64,000 nucleotides of DNA from Thioclava pacifica DSM 10166 (lineage in GTDB: Bacteria; Pseudomonadota; Alphaproteobacteria; Rhodobacterales; Rhodobacteraceae), in assembly GCF_000714535.1 (NCBI RefSeq), contig NZ_AUND01000001.1, forward strand, positions 665,137-729,136, given 5' to 3'. Position numbers and translations under genes: made by a program. The notes under the pieces were generated by a model that saw only the letters and a list, made by a program, of their open reading frames with translations, searched no databases and was not told where the DNA came from. Of this stretch, positions 8,701 to 16,667 are shown piece after piece. Every line of letters begins with the position of its first letter. Position 1 is the first letter of the stretch.

Positions 8701-10140
8701 ATGACCTTTCTGTCATCGCGGCTCTGCGGGGCGATCGGGTCTGCTATGTCTTTATTCCGCGTCGCTTCTCTGTCGATCCGGCCCCTTGCGCTTGTCGCGG
8801 GGGGACTGGCGCTCTGGGCGCTGGCGGGGCATCTCGCGCGGCTGGGCTGGATGTTCCGGCTCTTTCCCGGCAGCTATGGAATGCATGAACTGACTGCGGT
8901 CACGGGCCTGGCGTTAGCGCTTGCGATCGCTCTGCGCGGGCAGGGGGGGCGGCGCAAGCGCGTTTCGTTCCTCGTTCAGACGCTTGCAGCGATCGGTCTC
9001 GTGCTCACCTTGGGGCGGTTCGTTCCGGCGCTGGAGCCGCTCTATGGCGTGCAAAGCCCCTATTTCATGGCGCGGCATTCGGCGATCAGTCTGGGGCTGA
9101 TCGCGGCGGCGGTCCTCGCGCAGGAGCGGGGTGCCTTCATGCTGGGCGTCGGGCTGTTCTATGTGGCACTTGGTAGCGCCTTGATGCAGCTCGCCGCGAA
9201 CCTGTTCCAAATGCGCGAGGTGACAGGCGCGATGTCGCTGGCGACAGCCGTGATGATCCTGTTGCTTGCCGCCGGTGGAATGCTTGGACGCGCCAATCGC
9301 GGGGTGATGCGGGTGCTGCTGAATACCCACGCCTCGGGGCGGCAAGCGCGCACGCAGATCCTGCTCGGGGTCGCGGGGCCGCTGATTTTCGGTTTTTTCT
9401 ACATCCTGTTTGACCGCGAACGCACCGTGCGCGCCGAGGTTCTGCTGCTCGTCGTGACGATCGCAGGGTTCAATATCGGGTTGATCTCGCTGATGGCGAT
9501 GTCGCTCGAGCGGGCCGATCATGCGCGGCGCGAACTGGAGCGGCAGATGGCGCGGCAGGCGATGCGGGATGGGCTGACGGGGCTGTTCAACCGCGCGGTG
9601 CTGGAGCGGCGGTTTTCCCGGGCTGCGGCGCAGGGGTACAAATATGGAGTGCCCTTCGCGTTCGTGATGGTCGATCTCGATCACTTCAAACGGGTGAATG
9701 ATCTTGGCGGGCATGATTTTGGCGACGGGGTATTGCGCAACGCGGCCAAGGTGATGCGCGCCGTGCTGCGCCATGACGATACGCTTGCACGGGTCGGCGG
9801 TGAGGAATTCGCCGTCTTGCTGCCCGGGGCGGATCTGGAGGCGGCCTTCGAGGTGGGCGAGCGGCTGCGCCAAGCTGTCGCGGAAGCGAGCCTCGCGATG
9901 CTCAAAGGCCATCGCGTGCCGGTTACGGCCTCGGTCGGCGTGGCGCAATGGCATCCTGGCGAGAGTTTGCAGGAAGTCTATGTGCGCACGGATCGCGCGC
10001 TCTACCGCGCCAAGGGGAAGGGGCGCAATCAGGTGATGGTCGCCGAAGGCGAGGGGGCGGTGCAGGTCGATCTTTCGGATTTTGCCCGCAGCGCGGGCGG
10101 TGCCACCCCGGGGCCGCAGGCGGGCGGGGCAGGCGACTGA
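8701..10140 (+). CDS. Membrane-bound diguanylate cyclase (GGDEF domain)
   Basis: Makes the second messenger cyclic di-GMP. Residues about 20-270 hold some seven or eight hydrophobic segments with short loops, and the GGDEF domain follows from about 280. The active-site motif is GGEEF at 366-370. The allosteric inhibition site RxxD is present as RHDD at 357-360, five residues before GGEEF, so product feedback is expected. No separate sensor domain is recognised; the membrane part may be the sensor. The ATG at 8701 directly follows GTGGAGG with almost no spacer, so the in-frame ATG at 8746 is an alternative start. It is located between thpR and fabF. Confidence 0.88.
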   Translation: MTFLSSRLCGAIGSAMSLFRVASLSIRPLALVAGGLALWALAGHLARLGWMFRLFPGSYGMHELTAVTGLALALAIALRGQGGRRKRVSFLVQTLAAIGLVLTLGRFVPALEPLYGVQSPYFMARHSAISLGLIAAAVLAQERGAFMLGVGLFYVALGSALMQLAANLFQMREVTGAMSLATAVMILLLAAGGMLGRANRGVMRVLLNTHASGRQARTQILLGVAGPLIFGFFYILFDRERTVRAEVLLLVVTIAGFNIGLISLMAMSLERADHARRELERQMARQAMRDGLTGLFNRAVLERRFSRAAAQGYKYGVPFAFVMVDLDHFKRVNDLGGHDFGDGVLRNAAKVMRAVLRHDDTLARVGGEEFAVLLPGADLEAAFEVGERLRQAVAEASLAMLKGHRVPVTASVGVAQWHPGESLQEVYVRTDRALYRAKGKGRNQVMVAEGEGAVQVDLSDFARSAGGATPGPQAGGAGD

Positions 10141-10279
10141 CACCGGATCGGATTCGCAGATCCGCGCGCCCACCCCCCCACCGGCACGCGGCTGCCAATG
10201 CGTAAAGCGTTGTGATTGCGCCGATGCGCTGCCGCGTGTATCAGGTCTTCCTGAGAAATAGCAGCGAAAGAGGTCGGGC

Positions 10280-11542
10280 ATGCGCCGGGTTGTTGTCACG
10301 GGTCTTGGGATGGTTACGCCGCTGGCTTGCGGGGTCGAGGAGACCTGGTCGCGGCTGATCGCGGGACAATCGGGGGCGGGGGCGATCTCGCGCTTCGACG
10401 CGTCGGGCGTGACGACGAAATATGCCTGCGAGATTCCCTTCGGCGACGGCTCGGATGGTACCTTCAATCCCGATGACTGGATGGAGCCGAAAGAGCGCCG
10501 CAAGGTTGATGATTTCATCCTCTATGGCATGGCTGCTGCCGAGCAGGCGGTGAAGGATGCGGGCTGGACGCCCGAGGATGAGGAAAGCCGGTTGCGCACC
10601 GGCGTTATGATCGGCTCGGGTATCGGGGGGCTGACCTCGATCGCCGAGACCGCCGTCATCATTAAGGAAAAGGGTGCACGCCGTGTGAGCCCGTTCTTCA
10701 TTCCGGGCGCGCTCATTAACCTCGTCTCCGGGCAAGTGTCGATCCGCTTCGGCTTCAAGGGACCCAACCATGCGGTTGTCACGGCGTGCTCGACCGGGGC
10801 CCATGCCATTGGCGACGCGGCGCGTCTGATCATGCTCGGCGATGCCGATGTGATGGTCGCAGGTGGCGCGGAAAGCCCGATCTCGGAGATCGGGATCGCT
10901 GGCTTCAACGCCTGCAAGGCGCTCTCCACCAAGCGTGGCAACGAGCCCGAGAGCGCGAGCCGTCCGTGGGATGCCGACCGCGACGGGTTCGTGATGGGCG
11001 AGGGCGCGGGCTGTGTCGTGCTGGAGGAATACGAGCACGCCAAGGCGCGCGGCGCGAAGATCTATGCCGAGGTGCTGGGCTATGGCCTGTCGGGCGATGC
11101 CTATCACATCACGGCGCCCTCCGAGGATGGCGATGGCGGCTTCCGCGCGATGAAGGCGGCGCTGGCTCGGGCGGGTATGACGCCCGACAAGATCGACTAC
11201 ATCAATGCGCATGGTACCTCGACCATGGCCGACGTGATCGAGCTGGGTGCGGTGCAGCGTCTGCTGGGCGATGCGGCCAAGACGACAACGATGAGCTCGA
11301 CCAAATCCTCGGTCGGCCACCTTCTGGGGGCTGCCGGCGCGGTTGAGGCGATCTTCTGCGTGCTCGCGATCCGTGACCAGATCGCGCCGCCGACGCTCAA
11401 TCTCGACACTCCTCCGGAAGAGGCGGTGATCGACCTTGCGCCGAAGGCTGCGGTCAAGCGCAAGATCGATGTGGCGCTGTCGAACAGCTTCGGCTTTGGC
11501 GGCACCAATGCGAGCCTCGTGCTCGGTAAGGTGCAGGACTGA
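10280..11542 (+). CDS. fabF: 3-oxoacyl-ACP synthase II
   Basis: Condensing enzyme that elongates acyl-ACP with malonyl-ACP. It is 420 residues. The catalytic triad is Cys170 in VTACSTGAHA, a His in NAHGTSTM (near 310) and a His in SSVGHLLGAAG (near 347). It ends with the GFGGTNA motif. The stop overlaps the mltG start (TGATG, one shared base), which implies translational coupling with the cell wall enzyme. Confidence 0.97.
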   Translation: MRRVVVTGLGMVTPLACGVEETWSRLIAGQSGAGAISRFDASGVTTKYACEIPFGDGSDGTFNPDDWMEPKERRKVDDFILYGMAAAEQAVKDAGWTPEDEESRLRTGVMIGSGIGGLTSIAETAVIIKEKGARRVSPFFIPGALINLVSGQVSIRFGFKGPNHAVVTACSTGAHAIGDAARLIMLGDADVMVAGGAESPISEIGIAGFNACKALSTKRGNEPESASRPWDADRDGFVMGEGAGCVVLEEYEHAKARGAKIYAEVLGYGLSGDAYHITAPSEDGDGGFRAMKAALARAGMTPDKIDYINAHGTSTMADVIELGAVQRLLGDAAKTTTMSSTKSSVGHLLGAAGAVEAIFCVLAIRDQIAPPTLNLDTPPEEAVIDLAPKAAVKRKIDVALSNSFGFGGTNASLVLGKVQD

Positions 11543-12708
11543 TGTGGCGTAACATCGTCTCGAATTTCCTGACGCTGCTGATCGTGATCCTGGTGGCGCT
11601 TGGCGGGCTGGTGGCCTGGGCAAAGCGCCAATATACCGAGCCCGGCCCGCTGGCGCAGGCAATGTGCCTGCGCGTGGCGCCCGGGGCGAGCATCCAGGGG
11701 GTCTCGGGTGACCTCGTGGATCATGGCGCGGTCAGCTCGGCCTACATTTTCCGTACCGGTGCGCAATATGAAGAGAAGGCGGGCAAGCTGAAATTCGGCT
11801 CCTACCTGATCGAGCCCAACAGCTCGATGCAGCAGATCGTGGATCAGATCACGGCAGGTGGTCCCTCGACCTGTGGCACCGAGCTGGTGTTCCGCATCGG
11901 GGTGGGCGGCAATGATGTGCTGCTGCGCGAGCTGGACCCGAAAACCGGCGATTACGAGAAGGTCGCGGAATATAACCCCGAGACCGAGACGCCGCCCGAG
12001 GGGTTCGAGGCGAAAGCCGAGGCGCCCGATGTGCGCGCCCGCGTGACGGTGGTCGATGGCGTGACGAGCTGGCAGATCGTGCAGGGGCTCAAAGAGGCGA
12101 GCTTCCTTGCCGGTACGATCGACGGCGTTCCTGCCGAAGGGACGCTCGCGCCTGACAGCTACGAGGTCAAGCGCGGGGCCGACCGGCAGGCGCTGGTTGA
12201 CCTGATGAAGGACCGTCAATCGAAGATCCTGGCCGACGCATGGGCAGGGCGGGCCGAAGGTCTGCCCTATGACAGCCCCGAGCAGGCGCTGATCATGGCG
12301 TCGATCGTGGAGAAGGAAACGGGCGTGCCGAGCGAGCGCGCGCAGGTCGCGAGCGTCTTCATCAACCGTCTCGAGAAGGGGATGAAGCTGCAAACCGACC
12401 CGACGGTGATCTACGGGGTGACCGAGGGCAAGGGGGTGCTGGGCCGCGGGCTGCGCCAGTCCGAGCTGCGCAAGGCCACGCCCTACAACACCTATGTCAT
12501 CGACGGGCTGCCACCGACCCCGATCGCGAATCCCGGTAAGGCTGCCATCGAGGCCGCGCTGCATCCCGATTCGACGCCCTATCTGTTCTTCGTGGCTGAC
12601 GGGTCGGGCGGGCATGCTTTCGCGACGACGATCGAAGAGCATAACCGGAACGTGGCGAAGTGGCGCGAGATCGAAAAGCAGCGTCAGGAAAACGCCTCAG
12701 GGAATTGA
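11542..12708 (+). CDS. mltG: Endolytic murein transglycosylase MltG
   Basis: Cuts nascent glycan strands inside the chain and is thought to set their length. It is 388 residues with one N-terminal membrane segment (about residues 4-28) and a periplasmic YceG domain. The catalytic Glu257 lies in MASIVEKETGV, followed by VFINRLEKGMKLQTDPTVIYG and GLPPTPIANPG, both family hallmarks. The fabF-mltG order is conserved in Rhodobacterales. A strong terminator follows, so the GTA cluster downstream is a separate transcription unit. Confidence 0.95.
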   Translation: MWRNIVSNFLTLLIVILVALGGLVAWAKRQYTEPGPLAQAMCLRVAPGASIQGVSGDLVDHGAVSSAYIFRTGAQYEEKAGKLKFGSYLIEPNSSMQQIVDQITAGGPSTCGTELVFRIGVGGNDVLLRELDPKTGDYEKVAEYNPETETPPEGFEAKAEAPDVRARVTVVDGVTSWQIVQGLKEASFLAGTIDGVPAEGTLAPDSYEVKRGADRQALVDLMKDRQSKILADAWAGRAEGLPYDSPEQALIMASIVEKETGVPSERAQVASVFINRLEKGMKLQTDPTVIYGVTEGKGVLGRGLRQSELRKATPYNTYVIDGLPPTPIANPGKAAIEAALHPDSTPYLFFVADGSGGHAFATTIEEHNRNVAKWREIEKQRQENASGN

Positions 12709-12720
12709 TATTGAACGGAA

Positions 12721-12746
12721 AACCCCGGTTCGCGCCGGGGTTTTTC
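12721..12746 (+). terminator. Intrinsic terminator after mltG
   Basis: AACCCCGG / CCGGGGTT stem with a TTCGCG loop and a TTT(C)TTT tail, 13 bases after the stop. Confidence 0.9.
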
Positions 12747-12778
12747 TTTGGCGGGCGTCACAACCCTGAATTTAGCGC

Positions 12779-12807
12779 TTGACTTAGCGAACGCTCTAAA
12801 GTAGAGA
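12779..12807 (+). promoter_or_regulatory. Candidate promoter of the GTA cluster
   Basis: TTGACT at 12779-12784, a 17-base spacer and TAGAGA at 12802-12807. It lies in the only AT-richer stretch between the mltG terminator and g1. In R. capsulatus the GTA promoter depends on GafA; I cannot identify a GafA site by eye. It is followed by a terminator-like hairpin at 12832 in the untranslated leader. Confidence 0.45.
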
Positions 12808-12831
12808 TAAGGCATGCTAGGAGAAGTGGGC

Positions 12832-12863
12832 AAACGCCGCGGGGCAACCCGACGGCGTTTTTT
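12832..12863 (+). terminator. Terminator-like hairpin in the GTA leader (possible attenuator)
   Basis: Perfect 8-base outer stem AAACGCCG (12832-12839) / CGGCGTTT (12853-12860), with an inner GGG-GCAA-CCC hairpin, followed by three more T residues, giving a run of six. It lies downstream of the candidate promoter and 46 bases before the g1 start, so any GTA transcript started upstream has to pass it. It is distinct from the mltG terminator at 12721. Confidence 0.7.
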
Positions 12864-12908
12864 CATGTCTTTCGAACGGGCCAACTTGGAACGGGTGGGT
12901 TCGTATAG

Positions 12909-13238
12909 ATGCAAAAAGACGAATTGGGTGGGGCGGGCGCTCCGGTGGATCTGCTGGATCAGACCGAGGCGCTCTATCGGGATGTGGCCGAAGAGCTCGC
13001 GCAGGCGTTGCAGGGGGTGCGGCGCGGCGAGATCTCGGAGGCGAAAGCGGCGGTGCAGGCGGTCAAGGACCTCCGCACCGCTTTTCATTTGGTGATGGAG
13101 GAGCGCTCTCGTGTCGAGAAACTCCGCAGACAGCTGGCGGGCGTTGCCGCCGGGCGCGATGTCGCGCTCGATTTCGACGCCGCCCGAGCTGAAATCGGGC
13201 GCCGCCTGGCTCGCCTCCGCAACGCAGGAGGATGTTGA
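12909..13238 (+). CDS. g1: GTA small terminase-like protein gp1
   Basis: First gene of the RcGTA-type cluster, 109 residues. It is mostly helical, with a central segment rich in charged and Ala residues (ALYRDVAEELAQALQGVR ... AKAAVQAVKDLRTAF). In RcGTA the first gene product is the small terminase that works with the large terminase in headful packaging. Assignment here rests on size, composition, position directly before the large terminase and overlap with it, not on a strong motif. The start is supported by position rather than a strong ribosome site. Confidence 0.75.
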   Translation: MQKDELGGAGAPVDLLDQTEALYRDVAEELAQALQGVRRGEISEAKAAVQAVKDLRTAFHLVMEERSRVEKLRRQLAGVAAGRDVALDFDAARAEIGRRLARLRNAGGC

Positions 13239-14535
13239 CGCCTTCCTCGACGGGCTCGAGGAAAACGCGTTGCTGGCCTTGCCCTGGATTTTCGAATTCT
13301 GGGCCTTGCCGCATCAGCTGCCGCCCGCAGGTGCCTGGAAAAGCTGGGTCATCATGGGCGGCCGCGGGGCCGGCAAGACGCGGGCCGGGGCCGAGTGGGT
13401 GCGTTCCATGGTGGAAGGCGCCAGACCGCTCGACCCCGGCCGGGCAAGGCGCGTGGCCCTGCTCGGAGAGACCTTCGATCAGGTCCGCGACGTGATGGTG
13501 ATGGGGGAGAGCGGGATCCTGGCCTGCTCTCCGCCCGACCGCCGCCCGGATTGGGAGGCGGGGCGCAAACGGCTCGTCTGGCCCAACGGCGCGACGGCGC
13601 AGGCGTTTTCGGCCCATGAGCCCGAGGCGCTTCGCGGTCCGCAATTCGATGCCGCCTGGGTCGATGAACTGGCGAAATGGAAGAAGGCCGAGGAGGTCTG
13701 GGACATGCTGCAATTCGCGCTGCGGCTGGGCGATCATCCGCAGCAGGTGATCACCACGACGCCGCGCAATGTGGGCGTGCTGAAGATGATCCTGAACAAC
13801 CCCTCGACCGTGGTGACCCATGCCCCGACCGAGGCGAACCGGGCCTATCTGGCCGAGAGTTTCCTCGAAGAGGTCCGGGCGCGCTATGCGGGCACGCGGC
13901 TGGGGCGGCAGGAGCTGGACGGGGTGCTCTTGGAGGATGTCGAAGGCGCGCTCTGGACGACGCGGATGCTGGAGGCGGCGCGGGTGGCAGATGCGGGCGA
14001 TCTGGACCGGATCGTCGTGGCACTCGATCCGTCGGTGAGTGGCAAGGCAGCGTCGGACGAATGCGGGATCGTGGTCGTCGGCGCGAAGACCCAGGGCCCG
14101 GTGCAGGACTGGCGCGCGGTGGTGTTGGAAGATGCCAGCACGCGCGGCAAGCCGATCGACTGGGCGCGGGCCGGGATCGCCGCGATGGAACGCTGGGGCG
14201 CGGAAAAACTGGTGGCTGAGGTCAATCAGGGCGGTGATCTGATCGAGACGATGCTGCGCCAGATCGACCCGCTGATCCCCTTCAAGGCGCTGCGCGCGAG
14301 CCGGGGCAAATCCGCGCGGGCCGAACCCGTGGCCGCGCTTTACGAACAGGGCCGGGTGGCGCATCTCAAATCCGCCGATCTGGGGCTCCTGGAAGATCAG
14401 ATGTGCCGGATGGGGTTGCAGGGCTATCAGGGCAGGGGCTCGCCCGATCGCGTGGACGCGCTGGTCTGGGCGATCACCGAACTGATCCTGGAACCTGCCG
14501 CGCATTGGCGACGGCCGCAGATGCGGGGGCTTTAG
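13111..14535 (+). CDS. g2: GTA large terminase (packaging ATPase and nuclease) gp2
   Basis: Motor that pumps DNA into GTA heads and cuts it by headful. Walker A GGRGAGKT is at 83-90, Walker B-type AAWVDE at 181-186, and an RNase H-like nuclease begins with VALDPSVSG near residue 308, with later conserved acidic residues in SPDRVDALVWA. The GTG at 13111 is chosen because GGAGGAG sits 7 bases upstream; it overlaps g1 by 128 bases. An in-frame ATG at 13159 is the alternative but lacks a ribosome site. A terminator-like hairpin follows the gene at 14571. Confidence 0.93.
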   Translation: MSRNSADSWRALPPGAMSRSISTPPELKSGAAWLASATQEDVDAFLDGLEENALLALPWIFEFWALPHQLPPAGAWKSWVIMGGRGAGKTRAGAEWVRSMVEGARPLDPGRARRVALLGETFDQVRDVMVMGESGILACSPPDRRPDWEAGRKRLVWPNGATAQAFSAHEPEALRGPQFDAAWVDELAKWKKAEEVWDMLQFALRLGDHPQQVITTTPRNVGVLKMILNNPSTVVTHAPTEANRAYLAESFLEEVRARYAGTRLGRQELDGVLLEDVEGALWTTRMLEAARVADAGDLDRIVVALDPSVSGKAASDECGIVVVGAKTQGPVQDWRAVVLEDASTRGKPIDWARAGIAAMERWGAEKLVAEVNQGGDLIETMLRQIDPLIPFKALRASRGKSARAEPVAALYEQGRVAHLKSADLGLLEDQMCRMGLQGYQGRGSPDRVDALVWAITELILEPAAHWRRPQMRGL

Positions 14536-14570
14536 CGGCCCTTCGGCGCGGGACAGATGAATTCAAGAGC

Positions 14571-14603
14571 AAGGGCCGAGGTCGAACCTCCGGCCCTTTT
14601 TCT
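14571..14603 (+). terminator. Terminator-like hairpin between GTA terminase and portal genes
   Basis: Stem of AGGGCCG plus AGGT paired with ACCT and CGGCCCT (one bulged C), CGA loop, followed by TTTTTCTTT. It has all the marks of an intrinsic terminator, yet lies inside the GTA cluster between g2 (ends 14535) and g3 (starts 14647). Confidence 0.75.
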
Positions 14604-14646
14604 TTGCCAGCCGGTCTCGATCTGGGGCCGCGAGAAGGAGACGGGA

Positions 14647-15825
14647 ATGGGTTGGAACATCTTTCGCAAATCTGAAGGCGCGCGCCCGCCGGAGGTGAAG
14701 GCCTCGGCGACGGGACGGATCGTCGCGATGGCGAGCGGATCGGGGCGCGTCGTCTGGTCGCCGCGCGACACGGCGAGCCTGACGCGGCAGGGCTTTACCG
14801 GCAACCCGATCGGGTTTCGCTGCGTGAAGCTGATCGCGGAAGCCGCCGCCGCGCTGCCGCTGGTGTGCCAGGATGCGGAGCGGCGTTACGACATTCACCC
14901 GATGCTGGATCTGATCGCGCGGCCCAACGCGGCGCAGGGGAAGGGCGAGTTCTTCGAGGCGCTGTTCGGGCAGATGCTGCTGTCGGGCAATGGCTATCTC
15001 GAGGCGGTGGCGATGGAGCCGGGCCTGCCGCGCGAGCTGCATGTGCTGCGTTCGGACCGGATGAGCATCGTGCCGGGCGCGGATGGCTGGCCGGTGGCCT
15101 ATGACTACACGGTGGCCGGGCGCAAGCATCGCTTCGACATGACGGGCAGCCCCGATCCGATCTGTCACCTGAAAAGCTTCCACCCGCAGGACGACCATTA
15201 CGGGCTGAGCCCGTTGCAGGCGGCGGCGGTGGCGCTCGATGTGCATAACAGCGCGAGCGCCTGGTCGAAGGCGCTTCTGGACAATGCCGCGCGGCCCTCG
15301 GGCGCGATCGTCTACAAGGGCACGGACGGGCAGGGCACGCTGTCGCCCGATCAATATGACCGGCTCGTCTTCGAGATGGAGACGCATCATCAGGGCGCGC
15401 GCAATGCGGGGCGGCCGATGCTGCTCGAAGGCGGGCTCGACTGGAAGCCGATGGGGTTCAGCCCCTCGGATATGGAGTTCCACGAAACCAAGATCGCCGC
15501 CGCCCGCGAAATCGCGGTGGCCTTCGGCGTGCCGCCGATGCTGCTCGGGATCCCGGGCGATGCGACCTACGCGAACTATGCCGAGGCGCATCGGGCTTTC
15601 TACCGGCTGACGGTGCTGCCGTTGGCCACGAAAGTGGCGGCCGATATCGCGTGGTGGCTGTCGGTCTGGGCGGGGGAGCGCGTGAACCTGAAGCCCGATC
15701 TCGACCAGATCCCGGCGCTGGCGATGGAGCGCGATCAGCAATGGAAGCGCGTCGGCGAGGCGAGCTTTCTGAGCGATGCGGAGAAGCGCGCGCTGCTGGG
15801 GCTGCCGCCGCTGGCGGAGGATTGA
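14647..15825 (+). CDS. g3: GTA portal protein gp3 (HK97 type)
   Basis: Forms the dodecameric ring at the head vertex through which DNA enters and leaves. It is 392 residues. It begins MGWNIFRKSEG and carries the portal hallmarks FRCVKLIAEAAAALPL, LLLSGNGYLE, HLKSFHPQDDHYGLSPLQ and FGVPPMLLGI. The ATG at 14647 follows AGGAG with good spacing; the open frame to 14557 would run through the terminator hairpin and is rejected. It is followed one base after its stop by g3.5. Confidence 0.94.
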   Translation: MGWNIFRKSEGARPPEVKASATGRIVAMASGSGRVVWSPRDTASLTRQGFTGNPIGFRCVKLIAEAAAALPLVCQDAERRYDIHPMLDLIARPNAAQGKGEFFEALFGQMLLSGNGYLEAVAMEPGLPRELHVLRSDRMSIVPGADGWPVAYDYTVAGRKHRFDMTGSPDPICHLKSFHPQDDHYGLSPLQAAAVALDVHNSASAWSKALLDNAARPSGAIVYKGTDGQGTLSPDQYDRLVFEMETHHQGARNAGRPMLLEGGLDWKPMGFSPSDMEFHETKIAAAREIAVAFGVPPMLLGIPGDATYANYAEAHRAFYRLTVLPLATKVAADIAWWLSVWAGERVNLKPDLDQIPALAMERDQQWKRVGEASFLSDAEKRALLGLPPLAED

Positions 15826-15826
15826 G

Positions 15827-16060
15827 ATGGCGACAGCGGGTTCGCGCTATCTCAAGGAGCCTTTCGCCGTTCACGAGGAGCGGATGCAGGCGACCGAGAA
15901 GATCATGGAGCTGCAATTCACCCAGGTCGAACAGCGGCTCGGCAAGATCGAGGGGATGATCGAACGGCTCGAGCGGCGGCTCTGGATGGCGGTTTACGGC
16001 GTGGTGGCGGTGATCCTGACGCAGGCGGTGATCAGCCTGATTGAGATCGGGCCGAGATAA
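15827..16060 (+). CDS. g3.5: GTA small head-formation protein gp3.5
   Basis: A 77-residue protein in the position of RcGTA g3.5, between portal and protease. Residues about 15-50 are a predicted coiled coil (EERMQATEKIMELQFTQVEQ and onward), followed by one hydrophobic membrane-like segment (MAVYGVVAVILTQAVISLI) near the C-terminus. The start is one base after the g3 stop, suggesting coupled translation. The exact role is not known to me; such proteins are annotated as GTA head formation proteins. A membrane segment in a head-gene block is unusual. Confidence 0.8.
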   Translation: MATAGSRYLKEPFAVHEERMQATEKIMELQFTQVEQRLGKIEGMIERLERRLWMAVYGVVAVILTQAVISLIEIGPR

Positions 16061-16070
16061 GGAAAATGAC

Positions 16071-16628
16071 ATGAAGACAGATGATTACGGTTTGGAGTTG
16101 AAGTTCTGCTCTGCCGAGGCGCAGCCGGTTCGTGTCACCGATGGGACGATCATCGAAGGCTATGCGAGCCTCTTCGGTCTGCCCGATCAGGGCGGCGATA
16201 TCGTGTGCAAGGGCGCCTATGCGAAAGGGCTGGAGCGGCTCAGGGCGCGGGGCGGCAACGTCAAGATGCTCTGGCAGCACGACCCGGCCCAGCCGATCGG
16301 GATCTGGGACGAGATCTACGAGGATACGCGCGGGCTCTACGTCAAGGGCAGGCTGCTGCCCGATGTGGCGCGCGCGAAGGAAGCGGCGGCGCTGATCGCG
16401 GCGGGGGCGATTGACGGGCTGTCGATCGGCTATCGCACGATCGCCGCCGAGAAGGACGCAAAAGGCCAGCGGCTGCTTGCGGAACTGGAGCTTTGGGAAG
16501 TGTCTCTGGTGACCTTTCCGATGCTTCGCGAAGCGCGGGTGGCGGCAAAGGGCGAGAGCCTGGAGAGCAGCCTGCGTGATCTGGCCGAGGCGCTGAACGG
16601 TGCCGCGGCGGAACTGGCTGACCGCTGA
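16071..16628 (+). CDS. g4: GTA prohead protease gp4 (HK97 family)
   Basis: Serine protease that matures the capsid precursor, 185 residues. The catalytic His70 lies in MLWQHDPAQPIGIW and Ser118 in IDGLSIGYR, the classic HK97 prohead protease pattern. Central motif GYASLFGLPDQGGDIV is conserved. The ATG at 16071 follows AAGGA overlapping the g3.5 stop. Immediately precedes the capsid gene, its likely substrate. Confidence 0.94.
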   Translation: MKTDDYGLELKFCSAEAQPVRVTDGTIIEGYASLFGLPDQGGDIVCKGAYAKGLERLRARGGNVKMLWQHDPAQPIGIWDEIYEDTRGLYVKGRLLPDVARAKEAAALIAAGAIDGLSIGYRTIAAEKDAKGQRLLAELELWEVSLVTFPMLREARVAAKGESLESSLRDLAEALNGAAAELADR

Positions 16629-16667
16629 CGCGGCCCGGCCTCTGACCCCATTGGAGATGGAGCGACG

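Noticed and set aside
12709..12908. CtrA (TTAA-N7-TTAA) or LexA (GTTC-N7-GTTC) site in the GTA promoter region
   Set aside because: No such pair is present; a GAAC-N11-GAAC repeat near 12870 has the wrong spacing.
12814..13095. Possible leader peptide or small gene MLGEVGKRRG... before g1
   Set aside because: It runs through the terminator-like hairpin and then as a shadow of g1, has no convincing conserved content, and Arg-rich sequence is expected from a shifted frame in GC-rich DNA.
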